Part shown: positions 20,119 to 29,013 of the stretch, in pieces
Layout of the letters: every line of letters starts with the position of its first letter
Numbering within the stretch: the first letter of the stretch is position 1
Origin: Nocardioides gilvus
GTDB taxonomy: Bacteria > Actinomycetota > Actinomycetes > Propionibacteriales > Nocardioidaceae
Length of the DNA: 64,000 nucleotides
Direction of reading: 5' to 3'
Assembly (NCBI RefSeq): GCF_003194605.1
Contig: NZ_QHKY01000003.1
Span: 124,001 to 188,000, forward strand
The notes under the pieces: generated by a model
Told to the model about the DNA's origin: nothing
Seen by the model: the letters and a program-made list of their open reading frames with translations, nothing else
Database searches by the model: none
Position numbers and translations under genes: made by a program

Positions 20119-20124
20119 TAGCGT
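20119..20124 (+). promoter_or_regulatory. Putative -10 element, helicase-associated gene
   Basis: TAGCGT followed by seven bases and then ATG at 20132. The purine run AGGAGGG between them abuts the ATG with only one base of spacing, too close to act as a normal ribosome site, so leaderless initiation is favoured. Confidence 0.45.
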
Positions 20125-20131
20125 AGGAGGG

Positions 20132-22453
20132 ATGTCCGACACCGCGCACCGTCCGCCCCTGTCCCAAGGTGTGTCCCAGGGTGCGGTCCGGCCTGCCCGC
20201 ACGCTCGCCGAGCACCTGCGTACGTGGTCGGACGAGCGTCTCTCCGCACTGTTGCGAGCCAGGCCGGACCTGACCACCCCGGCTCCCCACGACTCCTCGC
20301 AGGTGGCTTCCCGCGCTGGCACCCGTGCGTCGGTCCAGCGGGCACTGGACGACCTCACCACGCTCGAGCTGGCCGTCCTGGACGCGTGCGTCGTGCTCGG
20401 TCACGCGAGCCGGGAGGAGACCGTCGCCGCCGTCCACGGCGACCCCGTACGCGTCTCCGCGGCCCTGGACCACCTGATCGACCTGGCCCTGGTCTGGGAG
20501 TCACCGGGAGGCGTGCGCGCCCTGAGCGGGGTGGCGGACTTGCTGCGCGGCGACCTCGCGTCCGGGGTGAGCGGGCTTCGGCCGGTGCTCCCCCACGCCC
20601 TGAGCCGGACGGAGGCTGTGGAACGGGTCGCCCGACTCTCCGCCCCGGCGCGCGGACTGCTGGAGCACGTCGCCGACTCCGGCGGTGAGGCCACCAGTGG
20701 GCGGGCTCGCACCCCGCACCGGCCCGAGGACGCCACCACCCCCGTCGAGGAGGTGCTGGCCCATGGCCTCCTGGTGCCCACGCAGAACGGCGCCCTGCAC
20801 CTCCCCGGCCAGGTCGGGTTGGCGCTGCGCGGCGGCCACACCACCAGGTTGCCGGTCGACGACCTGCCCGAGCTCGCCGTGACCGCACGCGACCCCGCCC
20901 TGGTCGACCGGGTCGCCGCCGGGGCGGCCTTCGAGGCCGTACGTCGCCTCGAGTTGCTGCTGGACCACTGGGGCCAGCACCCGCCCACGGTGCTGCGCAG
21001 CGGCGGCCTCGCCGTACGCGACCTCAAGGCGGTGGTGGACGAGCTGCACGTCGACGCCCACCAGGCGGCCCTGCTCCTCGAGGCAGCCGTGGCCGCTGAC
21101 CTGCTCGCCGAGGGGCACGACGCCGACGGGGTCGCCGCCTGGCTGCCCACCCACGCCTTCGACGCCTGGTCGGAGAGCCCGCCTGCAGAGCGTTGGACGG
21201 CCCTGGTGCGGGGTTGGTTCACCACCACCCGGTTGCCCGGCCTGGTCGGTCGCAAGGACGCCAGCGGCAAGACCCGCAACGCCCTGGCGCCGGACGCCTC
21301 GAGCCAGTTCGCCCCCGAGGCGCGTGACCACGCGCTTCGCCAGCTCGCAGCCCTGCCCCCGGGCGGCGCACTGGCGAGCGGCACCGGCCTGCCCTCGCTC
21401 GTCGAACGCCTGCGGTGGCTGCGCCCACGCCGGCCCGTCACCCGTGACGAGATGGTCGGGTGGGCGGTGCAGGAGGCGGCAATGCTGGGCCTGACCGGGC
21501 TCGACGCACTGGCCTCGTACGCCCGGGAGGTCGTCGCGGGCGACCTCGACGCTGCTGCGGACCAACTGGCCCCGCTCCTGCCCACCCCGGTCGCCCACCT
21601 GCTCGTCCAGGCCGACCTCACCGCCGTCGCGCCGGGTCCCCTGGCCGGCGACCTGGCCCGCACCCTGCACCTGCTCGCCGACGTCGAGTCGCGTGGCGGC
21701 GCCACCGTCTACCGCTTCACCACCGGTTCACTGCGCCGGGCCCTGGACGCCGGGTGGGGCGCCGAGGAGATCCACGACTTCCTCGCCTCGATCTCCCGGA
21801 CCCCGATCCCCCAGCCGCTCACCTACCTGGTCGACGACGTCGTGCGCACCTTCGGCAGTGTCCGGGTCGGCCACGCGGAGTCGTTCCTGCGGGCCGACGA
21901 CGCCCAGGCCATCACCGAGCTGCTCCACCACCCCAAAGTGGCCCAGCTCGAGCTGCGCCGGATCGCGCCGACGGTGCTCGTCTCGAGCCTGCCCGTCGAC
22001 CTCCTGCTCCCCCGGCTGCGCGAGCTCGGCACCGCGCCGGTGGTGGAGGCGCCCGACGGGACGGTGCACGTGGCGCGGCGCCACCTGCTGCGCACCCGGA
22101 CCCCGCGCCCGACACCGGTCCCTGCCGTCGCCCGGGCGCGCGACACCGCTCGGGTGAGCGCGGTGCTGGCCGCCGTTCGCGCGGGCGACCGGGCCGCGGC
22201 CAGCGCGCCGGCCCGACCCGCCGTCGCGACCACGCCGATCACCGCCCTGGCGATGTTGCGTGAGGCGATCGAGTCGGCCACGACGGTGGTCATCGGATAC
22301 GTCGACAACCACGGCACGACCACCGACCGTGTCGTCGACCCGCGCCGTCTCGAGGGCGGCCAGCTGACGGCGTACGACCACCGCACCGAGGGCCCGAAGG
22401 CCTTCGCGGTGCACCGGATCACCTCGGTCACCCCGGCTGTCGGCGACCAGTAG
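20132..22453 (+). CDS. Helicase-associated protein with XPB-N-like domain and WYL-like tail
   Basis: 773 residues. Homologues are called helicase-associated domain proteins and lie next to XPB in Actinobacteria. The N-terminal half is helical with winged-helix-like segments. Residues about 488-610 (HLLVQADLTAVAPGP, VYRFTTGSLRRALDAGWGA, then DDVVRTFGSVRVG) closely resemble the N-terminal domain of the XPB helicase encoded 49 bp downstream. The last about 65 residues, with VVIGYVDNHGTTTDRVVDP and AYDHRTEGPKAF, look like a WYL-type ligand or nucleic-acid sensing domain. No helicase motifs or nuclease signature are seen. It is probably a partner of the downstream helicase. Confidence 0.85.
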   Translation: MSDTAHRPPLSQGVSQGAVRPARTLAEHLRTWSDERLSALLRARPDLTTPAPHDSSQVASRAGTRASVQRALDDLTTLELAVLDACVVLGHASREETVAAVHGDPVRVSAALDHLIDLALVWESPGGVRALSGVADLLRGDLASGVSGLRPVLPHALSRTEAVERVARLSAPARGLLEHVADSGGEATSGRARTPHRPEDATTPVEEVLAHGLLVPTQNGALHLPGQVGLALRGGHTTRLPVDDLPELAVTARDPALVDRVAAGAAFEAVRRLELLLDHWGQHPPTVLRSGGLAVRDLKAVVDELHVDAHQAALLLEAAVAADLLAEGHDADGVAAWLPTHAFDAWSESPPAERWTALVRGWFTTTRLPGLVGRKDASGKTRNALAPDASSQFAPEARDHALRQLAALPPGGALASGTGLPSLVERLRWLRPRRPVTRDEMVGWAVQEAAMLGLTGLDALASYAREVVAGDLDAAADQLAPLLPTPVAHLLVQADLTAVAPGPLAGDLARTLHLLADVESRGGATVYRFTTGSLRRALDAGWGAEEIHDFLASISRTPIPQPLTYLVDDVVRTFGSVRVGHAESFLRADDAQAITELLHHPKVAQLELRRIAPTVLVSSLPVDLLLPRLRELGTAPVVEAPDGTVHVARRHLLRTRTPRPTPVPAVARARDTARVSAVLAAVRAGDRAAASAPARPAVATTPITALAMLREAIESATTVVIGYVDNHGTTTDRVVDPRRLEGGQLTAYDHRTEGPKAFAVHRITSVTPAVGDQ

Positions 22454-22460
22454 GCCCGGA

Positions 22461-22499
22461 CACGTAGTCCCGGCACGTAGTCCCGACACGTAGGCTCTG
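22461..22499 (+). repeat. Three 13-bp tandem repeats containing the XPB -10 element
   Basis: Copies start at 22461, 22474 and 22487, each beginning CACGTAG. The third carries TAGGCT (22491-22496), six bases before the GTG at 22503, and is the likely -10 of a leaderless transcript. The first two carry TAGTCC at the same place in the repeat. The array occupies most of the 49-bp intergenic space. Confidence 0.7.
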
Positions 22500-22502
22500 G
22501 GC

Positions 22503-24146
22503 GTGAATGACGGCCCCCTGATCGTCCAGTCCGACAAGACCCTGTTGCTGGAGATCGACCACGAGCGTGCGCAGGAGTGCCGTCGAGCGATCGCGCCCTT
22601 CGCCGAGTTGGAGCGCTCCCCCGAGCACGTGCACACCTACCGACTCACGCCGTTGGGGTTGTGGAACGCGCGCGCCGCCGGCCACGACGCCGAAGAGGTC
22701 GTCAACACCCTGCTCACCTTCAGCCGGTACGCGGTTCCGCACGCGCTGCTGGTCGACGTCGCCGAGACGATGGCCCGCTACGGCCGACTCCGCCTGGACA
22801 AGCACCCGACGCACGGGTTGGTGCTCTCGAGCACCGACCGTCCCGTGCTCGAGGAAGTGCTGCGCGCGAAGAAGATCAAACCCATGCTCGGGGAGCGGAT
22901 CGACGGCCCCGACGGTGACTCCGTCGTCGTGCACCCCTCCGAGCGCGGCAACCTCAAGCAGGCGCTGTTGAAGTTGGGGTGGCCGGCCGAGGACTGGGCC
23001 GGCTACGTCGACGGCGAGGCCCACGCGATCGACCTCGTCGAGGACGGTTGGGAGCTGCGCGACTACCAGCGCGACGCCGCCGACTCCTTCTGGCACGGCG
23101 GCTCCGGCGTCGTCGTCCTGCCCTGCGGCGCCGGGAAGACGATCGTGGGCGCCAGCGCGATGGCCCACGCCAAGGCCACCACCCTGATCCTGGTCACCAA
23201 CACGGTCTCGGCACGGCAGTGGAAGGACGAGCTGCTCAAGCGGACCACGCTGACCGAGGACGAGATCGGCGAGTACTCGGGTGCGATGAAGGAGGTCCGT
23301 CCGGTCACGATCGCGACCTACCAGGTGCTCACGCTGCGCCGCAAGGGCGTCTACCCGCACCTCGACCTGCTCGACGCACGCGACTGGGGACTCATCGTCT
23401 ACGACGAGGTGCACCTGCTCCCGGCCCCGATCTTCCGGATGACCGCCAATCTGCAGGCTCGTCGGCGCATCGGCCTGACCGCCACGCTGGTGCGCGAGGA
23501 CGGTCGCGAGGGCGACGTCTTCTCCCTGATCGGGCCCAAGCGCTACGACGCCCCCTGGAAGGACATCGAGGCGCAGGGCTGGATCGCTCCGGCCGACTGC
23601 GTGGAGGTGCGCGTCACCCTGAGCGACTCCGAGCGACTGACGTACGCCGTGGCCGAGCCGGAGGAGAAGTACCGCCTGGCGGCCTGCACCCCCCGCAAGA
23701 CCGACGTCGTACGTCGCCTCGTCGACCAGCACGCCGGGCAGCCGACCCTGGTGATCGGGCAGTACATCGACCAGCTCGACGAGTTGGCCGAGACCCTCGA
23801 CGCTCCGGTGATCAAGGGTGAGACCCCGGTCAAGGAACGTCAGCGGCTCTTCGACGCCTTCCGCTCCGGTGAGCTCAGCCTGCTGGTGGTCAGCAAGGTC
23901 GCCAACTTCTCCATCGACCTGCCCTCGGCCGAGGTGGCGATCCAGGTCAGCGGCTCCTTCGGGTCACGGCAGGAGGAGGCGCAACGCCTCGGGCGGCTGC
24001 TGCGACCGAAGGACGAGGGGAAGAGCGCGCACTTCTACACGCTCGTCTCCCGCGACACCGTTGATGCCGACTTCGCCGCCAACCGGCAGCGGTTCCTGGC
24101 CGAGCAGGGCTACGCCTACCGGATCGTCGACGCGCAGGATCTCTGA
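22503..24146 (+). CDS. XPB-type DNA helicase (superfamily 2)
   Basis: 547 residues. A 3'-5' DNA translocase/helicase of the XPB/ERCC3 family; bacterial members are presumed to act in DNA repair. An N-terminal XPB-N domain (PLIVQSDKTLLLEIDHER, YRLTPLGLWNARAAGHD) precedes the ATPase: Walker A PCGAGKT, motif II DEVH, motif III TATL, and the C-terminal lobe with motif VI QRLGRLLRPK. The length matches mycobacterial XPB (about 540-550). The GTG start has a -10-like hexamer six bases upstream. It is downstream of the domain-sharing partner gene. Confidence 0.95.
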   Translation: MNDGPLIVQSDKTLLLEIDHERAQECRRAIAPFAELERSPEHVHTYRLTPLGLWNARAAGHDAEEVVNTLLTFSRYAVPHALLVDVAETMARYGRLRLDKHPTHGLVLSSTDRPVLEEVLRAKKIKPMLGERIDGPDGDSVVVHPSERGNLKQALLKLGWPAEDWAGYVDGEAHAIDLVEDGWELRDYQRDAADSFWHGGSGVVVLPCGAGKTIVGASAMAHAKATTLILVTNTVSARQWKDELLKRTTLTEDEIGEYSGAMKEVRPVTIATYQVLTLRRKGVYPHLDLLDARDWGLIVYDEVHLLPAPIFRMTANLQARRRIGLTATLVREDGREGDVFSLIGPKRYDAPWKDIEAQGWIAPADCVEVRVTLSDSERLTYAVAEPEEKYRLAACTPRKTDVVRRLVDQHAGQPTLVIGQYIDQLDELAETLDAPVIKGETPVKERQRLFDAFRSGELSLLVVSKVANFSIDLPSAEVAIQVSGSFGSRQEEAQRLGRLLRPKDEGKSAHFYTLVSRDTVDADFAANRQRFLAEQGYAYRIVDAQDL

Positions 24147-24187
24147 GCCTCGCCCGCCGCGGCCCGCCCGACGCCCGGGCGTCCGAC

Positions 24188-24910
24188 TCAGCGGCCGGTA
24201 CCGAGCTGGAGGTGGAGGGTGAAGCGGTCGGTGCGGTAGACCGCACGGGAGACCTCGACGACCAGGTCGCCGCAGAGCGCCCGGCGAGAGACCCGGAGCA
24301 CCGGGGTGGGCTCGGAGTCGGTGATCTCGAGGTGGTCGCGCTCGTCCGGCTTGGCCAGGTCGGCCTGGATCGAGTCCTCCGACCAGGTCGGGCGCAGCCC
24401 TCGCTCGGCAAGGACGGCGTACAGGCTCTCCGGCAGCGGCCCCTCCAGCAGGTGGGGAAGCACGGCGGCGTCGAAGTAGGCGTCCTGGAGACAGACCGTC
24501 TCACCCCCGGCCCGGCGGATCCGCTTCCAGTGCACCACCGTGTCACCGGACTCGATCTCTAGGGCACGGGCCACGCCGGGCCCGGCCTGCTCCGTGCGCG
24601 CGAGCAGGGTGGTGGACTCCGCGAGGTGGCCACGTCGGGCCACGGCCTCGGTGAAGCTGGCGACCTGGGCGCGCGAACGACGGGGCCGCGCGACGAAGGT
24701 GCCCCGTCCGGGCATCCGCTCCAGGAGCCCTTCGACGACCAGCGCGTCGAGTGCTTGGCGCACCGTCATCCGGGCGACGCCGAACTGGCTGACCAGCTCG
24801 CGTTCGGAGGGGGCAGGCGTGCCGGGCGCAGCGCCCTGCACGAGGCTGCGTACGTGCTCACGCACCACCACGTGCTTCAGCTCGCGCACGGTTTCGATTG
24901 CCTGTCCCAC
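24188..24910 (-). CDS. GntR-family regulator, HutC/DasR-like with UTRA domain
   Basis: 240 residues from the GTG at 24910. The N-terminal winged helix-turn-helix (PSERELVSQFGVARMTVRQAL, then EGLLERMPGRGTFVA) closely matches DasR/YvoA-type GntR proteins. The C-terminal about 150 residues form the UTRA effector domain (SFTEAVARRGHLAESTTLL to VYRTDRFTLHL). Effectors of this class are often sugar phosphates, but the ligand here is unknown. It lies between the XPB gene and an ABC exporter, with a perfect GGGTGAA-CC-TTCACCC palindrome upstream. Two dre-like sites elsewhere in the window could be targets. Confidence 0.9.
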   Translation of the reverse strand: MGQAIETVRELKHVVVREHVRSLVQGAAPGTPAPSERELVSQFGVARMTVRQALDALVVEGLLERMPGRGTFVARPRRSRAQVASFTEAVARRGHLAESTTLLARTEQAGPGVARALEIESGDTVVHWKRIRRAGGETVCLQDAYFDAAVLPHLLEGPLPESLYAVLAERGLRPTWSEDSIQADLAKPDERDHLEITDSEPTPVLRVSRRALCGDLVVEVSRAVYRTDRFTLHLQLGTGR

Positions 24911-24917
24911 GCCTCGA

Positions 24918-24969
24918 ACACTAGGCCGGACAAGCCCTTCACGTACTCCGAATGGGTGAACCTTCACCC
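24918..24969 (-). promoter_or_regulatory. gntR promoter and palindromic operator candidate
   Basis: TAGTGT (24918-24923, minus strand) lies seven bases before the gntR GTG, suggesting a leaderless start. Upstream, at 24954-24969, GGGTGAA and TTCACCC form a perfect inverted repeat with a 2-base spacer. The size and place fit a dimeric repressor site, possibly autoregulatory. Confidence 0.45.
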
Positions 24970-24982
24970 GCACGCGACGGCC

Positions 24983-27511
24983 TCAGGCGGTGGCGATCGC
25001 AGCCAGCACGTCGAGGCGTGCAGCCTTGCGGGCGGGCAGCACTGCGGCCAGCACACCGACCAGCAGAGCCACCACACCGAAGACGATCAACTGGTCCCAC
25101 GGGACCGAGATGACCTCGAGTCCTTGCTCCCGCAGGGAGTGCATCAGGGCGACCCCGAAGCCGACTCCCAACCCGATCCCGAGCAGGGCTCCGAGCAGCG
25201 CGATCACCATCGACTCGATCGTGATCATCACCCTCAACTGACCTCGACTCAACCCGATCGCACGCAGCAGGCCGATCTCGCGGGTGCGTTCGATGACCGA
25301 GAGGGCGAGGGTGTTGACGATCCCGAGCACCGCGATCAACAGGGCCAGCCCGAGGAGCGCGAAGATCATGGTGACCATCTGGTCGATGGGCTCGCGCTGT
25401 TCGGCCGCGAAGTCGGCCTGGTCCATCAGGCTGATCAGGGGCTGGTCGGCGATGACGTCGGAGAGTTGGCTCTGGCGCACGAACGACGTCTCGACGACGT
25501 CGACCATGAGCTGGCTGTCCCGGTCCTTCAGCCCGGCCGCGAGGAAGCTCTTGGGCGACGTCACCACCGGGAAGACCACGATCGGGTTGTCGACGAAGAT
25601 GCCGACCACCTTCCACTCCACCGGCGTCTCGTTGACGACCAGGGAGAGCGTGTCGCCCACCGCCAGGCCCTCGTCGGCCGCGTGGCTCTCCCCGACGACC
25701 ACGCGACCCTTGCCCAGGTCGGAGAGCGATCCCTCGCGCATCTCCAGACCGACCAACCCCTCGAGGCTGGTGCGCGACGCCGCGCTGATGCCCTGCTGCC
25801 ACTCGTCCTCGGCTCCGTCGGCGGCCGAGGCGAAGGCGAAGCGCAGGGCAGCGATCTCCTCCACCCCGTCCACCTTGGCCATCTGGCGCGCGATCGCTGT
25901 GGAGAAGGGCTGGCCGACCACGCTGGAGACGACGTAGTCGCCTCGGAAGCTCTCCTCCAACGTCGCGTCGACGCTGGCCTTGGCCGAGTCTCCGACGATG
26001 GCCATCGTGCTGGCGAGCGCGAGGCCGATCATCAGCGCCGACGCAGTGGCCGTCGTACGCCGTGGGTTGCGCAGCGAGTTCTGACCGGCGAGGTTGCCGA
26101 CAGTCCCGAGGGTGGCGGCGAAGAGCGCGCGGGCGGCGAGCAGGAACGGCTGGCTGATCACGGGACTGGCCGCGGCCACACCGAGCAGGATCGCCAGGAT
26201 CCCCAGCCCCACGAACCACCCCGCCCGGGGCACGGATCCGCCCAGCCCGAGGGCGAGCATTCCACCCCCGACGACGATCGTCACCGAGCCGCCGATGAAG
26301 CGGTTGCGCAGCGAGCTCTCCGGCATCGCCACGTCGTCGCGCATCGCCTGGATCGGGGCGATCCTCGCCGTGCGTCGCGCGGGGAACCACGCCGCCGCCA
26401 TGGTGACCAGCACCCCGACCAGGTAGGAGGCGATGAATGTGCGGGGCTGGAAGACCAGCGACTGGCCGGACAGGTCGAGACCGAAGTTGGAGAAGAGTGC
26501 CCTGATGCCCATCGCCATCACCACTCCGAGGGCGATGCCGACCGTCGACCCGAGCACTCCCAGCACGAAGGCCTCGAGCAGCACCGAGGAGGTGACCTGA
26601 CGACGCGAGGCGCCGAGGGCACGGAAGAGCGCGAGCTCACGGCTGCGCTGGGCGACCAGGATCGAGAAGGTGTTGACGATCAGGAAGGCGCCGACGACCA
26701 GGGAGATGCCCGCGAAGATCAGCAGGAAGGTGGTGAGGAAGGAGACCGCCTTGAGCAGCGCGCTGGCCGACTCGTCGGCGACGTCGTCACCAGTGCGTGC
26801 CTCGAAGCCCTTGGGCAGCTCTTCCGCGACCAGGTCGCGCAACTCCTCCTGACTGACGCCCGGTGCGGCAGTGACCCAGGCGCTGTTGAAGCGGTCGCGT
26901 CCCTTGAGGAACTGCTGCTGCGCCGTGCGGGTGTCGAAGGCGACCCAGGTGGCCCCCGAGAAGGAGCCGCCCTCCGCGAAGTCGACGATCCCGACGAGCT
27001 CGGGGTCGAGCGCCTCCTGGGCACCGGTGACCAGGGTGACCCGCTCCCCGATCGCATATCCCGCGCGGCGGGCCGTGGTGGCGTCGAAGACCACCTCTCC
27101 GGCCTTCTCGGGCGCACGGCCCGACACCACCTCGAGCCCGACCAGTCCGTGTCCGGCCGGCGCCCCGGTCCAGTTGCTGGCCAGCGCCGGGGCGCCGTTG
27201 CCACCGATCGGCTTGTTGTTCTTGTCGATCACGAAGACGGAGGTGTCCAGCACGTTGCCGTCGGCGCGGGCCGCCCCGTCGACCTGCGCCAACTTGTCGA
27301 CCAGGTCGGCGGGCAACGTACGCGTGCCCCGCTCCGCCTGAACGACGACGTCGCCGACCGTGGAGGCGAAGAGCGCCGTGAACGATCGGTTCAGCGTGTC
27401 GGAGAAGACGAGCGTGCCGGCCACGAACGCGACACCGAGCACGATCGCGAAGGTGCTCATCAACAGACGCACCTTGCGTCCGAGCAGACTCTTGAGGGCG
27501 GCGCGCAGCAC
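24983..27511 (-). CDS. ABC transporter permease, FtsX/MacB-like
   Basis: 842 residues. An N-terminal helix (LLMSTFAIVLGVAFVAGTLVF), a large extracytoplasmic domain and two FtsX domains are seen: the first around ISLVVGAFLIVNTFSILVAQRSRELALFRALGASRRQV, the second near the C-terminus with VLGIVNTLALSVIERTREIGLLRAIGLSRGQL. The architecture is that of ten-helix MacB/LolC-like exporters that move lipids, peptides or drugs outward using mechanical force. It begins at GTG three bases after the ATPase stop. Substrate unknown. Confidence 0.93.
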   Translation of the reverse strand: MLRAALKSLLGRKVRLLMSTFAIVLGVAFVAGTLVFSDTLNRSFTALFASTVGDVVVQAERGTRTLPADLVDKLAQVDGAARADGNVLDTSVFVIDKNNKPIGGNGAPALASNWTGAPAGHGLVGLEVVSGRAPEKAGEVVFDATTARRAGYAIGERVTLVTGAQEALDPELVGIVDFAEGGSFSGATWVAFDTRTAQQQFLKGRDRFNSAWVTAAPGVSQEELRDLVAEELPKGFEARTGDDVADESASALLKAVSFLTTFLLIFAGISLVVGAFLIVNTFSILVAQRSRELALFRALGASRRQVTSSVLLEAFVLGVLGSTVGIALGVVMAMGIRALFSNFGLDLSGQSLVFQPRTFIASYLVGVLVTMAAAWFPARRTARIAPIQAMRDDVAMPESSLRNRFIGGSVTIVVGGGMLALGLGGSVPRAGWFVGLGILAILLGVAAASPVISQPFLLAARALFAATLGTVGNLAGQNSLRNPRRTTATASALMIGLALASTMAIVGDSAKASVDATLEESFRGDYVVSSVVGQPFSTAIARQMAKVDGVEEIAALRFAFASAADGAEDEWQQGISAASRTSLEGLVGLEMREGSLSDLGKGRVVVGESHAADEGLAVGDTLSLVVNETPVEWKVVGIFVDNPIVVFPVVTSPKSFLAAGLKDRDSQLMVDVVETSFVRQSQLSDVIADQPLISLMDQADFAAEQREPIDQMVTMIFALLGLALLIAVLGIVNTLALSVIERTREIGLLRAIGLSRGQLRVMITIESMVIALLGALLGIGLGVGFGVALMHSLREQGLEVISVPWDQLIVFGVVALLVGVLAAVLPARKAARLDVLAAIATA

Positions 27512-27514
27512 TGC

Positions 27515-28300
27515 TCAGCCTTCGGGCGGGACGACGGTCATGCTGGTCATGATCTCCAGGACGCGCTCCCGGGTGGGGTGACGCAACTCCTCCACGACCA
27601 GCCCGTCGGCGAGGAAGATCACCCGGTCCGTGTACGCAGCCGCCACGGCGTCGTGCGTGACCATCACGATGGTCTGCTGGTGCTCGTCGACGCTGCGCCG
27701 CAGCAGGGAAAGCACCTCGGCTCCCGAGTGGGAGTCCAGGTTGCCGGTGGGCTCGTCCGCGAAGACGATGTGCGGGCGGCTGGCCAGCGCCCGGGCGACC
27801 GCGACGCGCTGCTGCTGGCCTCCGGAGAGCTCGTTCGGCTTGTGGTCGAGGCGGTCACCCAGCCCCACGGTCTTGATGACGTTGCGGTACCACCGGCGGT
27901 CGGGCTTGCGCCCGGCGATGGAGAGCGGGAGGAGGATGTTCTCCTCCGCGGTCAGGGTGGGGACGAGGTTGAAGGACTGGAAGACGAAGCCGATCTCGTC
28001 GCGTCGCAGCCGGGTCAGGGCGTCGTCGTCGAGCCGTCCGATCTCCTGGTTGCCGATCCAGACCTCACCCTCGGTGACGGAGTCCAGGGCGGCGCAGCAG
28101 TGCATCAGGGTTGACTTGCCGGAGCCACTGGGACCCATCACGGCGGTGAACTCACCAGCCTCGATGTCGAGGCTGACCCCGGCCAGGGCGTGGACCTGGG
28201 CGGTGCCGGTGCCGTACGACTTCCTGAGACCACGGACGCGCGCAGCCGGAGGGCCGAGCTCGCGAGGAGTCCCGGCCGTGTGTCCCACGGCGGCCGTCAT
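27515..28300 (-). CDS. ABC transporter ATP-binding protein, MacB/LolD-like
   Basis: 261 residues. Walker A GPSGSGKST, the Q-loop in IGFVFQSFNLVP, signature LSGGQQQR, Walker B HIVFADEPTG and H-loop MVTHD are all intact. The sequence is of the LolD/MacB class that pairs with FtsX-type permeases, and the permease gene follows after 3 bp. The ATG at 28300 has a purine-rich ribosome site. It is divergent from the alkB-like gene, whose SOS-box promoter lies in the shared 95-bp gap. Confidence 0.95.
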   Translation of the reverse strand: MTAAVGHTAGTPRELGPPAARVRGLRKSYGTGTAQVHALAGVSLDIEAGEFTAVMGPSGSGKSTLMHCCAALDSVTEGEVWIGNQEIGRLDDDALTRLRRDEIGFVFQSFNLVPTLTAEENILLPLSIAGRKPDRRWYRNVIKTVGLGDRLDHKPNELSGGQQQRVAVARALASRPHIVFADEPTGNLDSHSGAEVLSLLRRSVDEHQQTIVMVTHDAVAAAYTDRVIFLADGLVVEELRHPTRERVLEIMTSMTVVPPEG

Positions 28301-28360
28301 GCCCCTACCCTCTCCTGCCGATCAAGTGCGCGTACGCCGAATGCCGGCAGGAGCACAGCA

Positions 28361-28395
28361 TTGCAGTTCGAACAAACGTTCGATACCCTCGCACC
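28361..28395 (+). promoter_or_regulatory. SOS-box promoter of the AlkB-like gene
   Basis: A -35 TTGCAG (28361-28366) and -10 TACCCT (28384-28389) are separated by exactly 17 bp. That spacer contains TCGAAC-AAAC-GTTCGA (28368-28383), a perfect match to the actinobacterial LexA box TCGAAC-N4-GTTCGA. Six bases separate the -10 from the ATG, so the message is probably leaderless. LexA bound here would fully block polymerase. Confidence 0.85.
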
Positions 28396-29007
28396 ATGCA
28401 CTTCCAGTCCACCCTCTTCGCTGCGGACGATCCTGGGCCTGCCACGCTCCGCCCGGAGCGGAGCGAACTCTCCCACGGGGCCTGGGTGGACGTGCAACGC
28501 AGTTGGTTGGGCGGAGCCGACGAGGTGATGGCATCGCTGGTCGCCGACGTCCCGTGGCGGGCCGAGCAGCGGCAGATGTATGACCGAGTGGTGGCGGTGC
28601 CCCGCCTCGTCCACACGTACGGCATCGGCGCCCCCCTGCCCCATCCAGGTCTGGTGGAGGCTCGCGAGGCCCTCTCCGCCCACTACCTGCCGACGCTGGG
28701 TGAGCCGTTCGTGACGGCGGGCTGCTGCTACTACCGCGACGGCCAGGACTCGGTCGCCTGGCACGGCGACAACCTCGGCCGCGGGCGGACCCAGGACACG
28801 ATGGTCGCGATCGTCTCCTTCGGCGACCCCCGTCGTCTGCTGCTCCGTCCGCGCGAGGGCGGGGCCTCCAGGGCCATCACCATGGGCCACGGAGACCTGG
28901 TGGTGATGGGTGGTTCGTGCCAACGGACGTGGGAGCACGCGGTGCCCAAGCAGGCTCACGCGGGCCCCCGCCTGTCGGTCCAGTTCCGCCCGAAGAACGT
29001 CTTCTGA
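28396..29007 (+). CDS. AlkB-like 2-oxoglutarate/Fe(II) dioxygenase
   Basis: 203 residues. AlkB enzymes remove methyl and etheno lesions from nucleic-acid bases by oxidative demethylation. Iron ligands are H123 and D125 (AWHGDNLGRG) and H181 (TWEHAVPK); the 2-oxoglutarate pair is in PRLSVQFR, with R192 and R198 in the normal R-N5-R spacing. The N-terminal nucleotide-recognition lid is present. The gene stands alone on the plus strand under a consensus SOS box, so DNA-damage induction is strongly suggested. It resembles the short AlkB/ABH2-like group rather than the Ada-linked enzyme. Confidence 0.93.
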   Translation: MHFQSTLFAADDPGPATLRPERSELSHGAWVDVQRSWLGGADEVMASLVADVPWRAEQRQMYDRVVAVPRLVHTYGIGAPLPHPGLVEAREALSAHYLPTLGEPFVTAGCCYYRDGQDSVAWHGDNLGRGRTQDTMVAIVSFGDPRRLLLRPREGGASRAITMGHGDLVVMGGSCQRTWEHAVPKQAHAGPRLSVQFRPKNVF

Positions 29008-29013
29008 GCAGAG

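Noticed and set aside
24626..28114. A very long open frame on the plus strand across the FtsX permease and ATPase genes.
   Set aside because: It is antisense to two well-conserved ABC genes, has no family features, and arises from GC-rich codon bias. The same applies to long antisense frames over tuf, fusA, groL, MMPL2 and the LamG protein.
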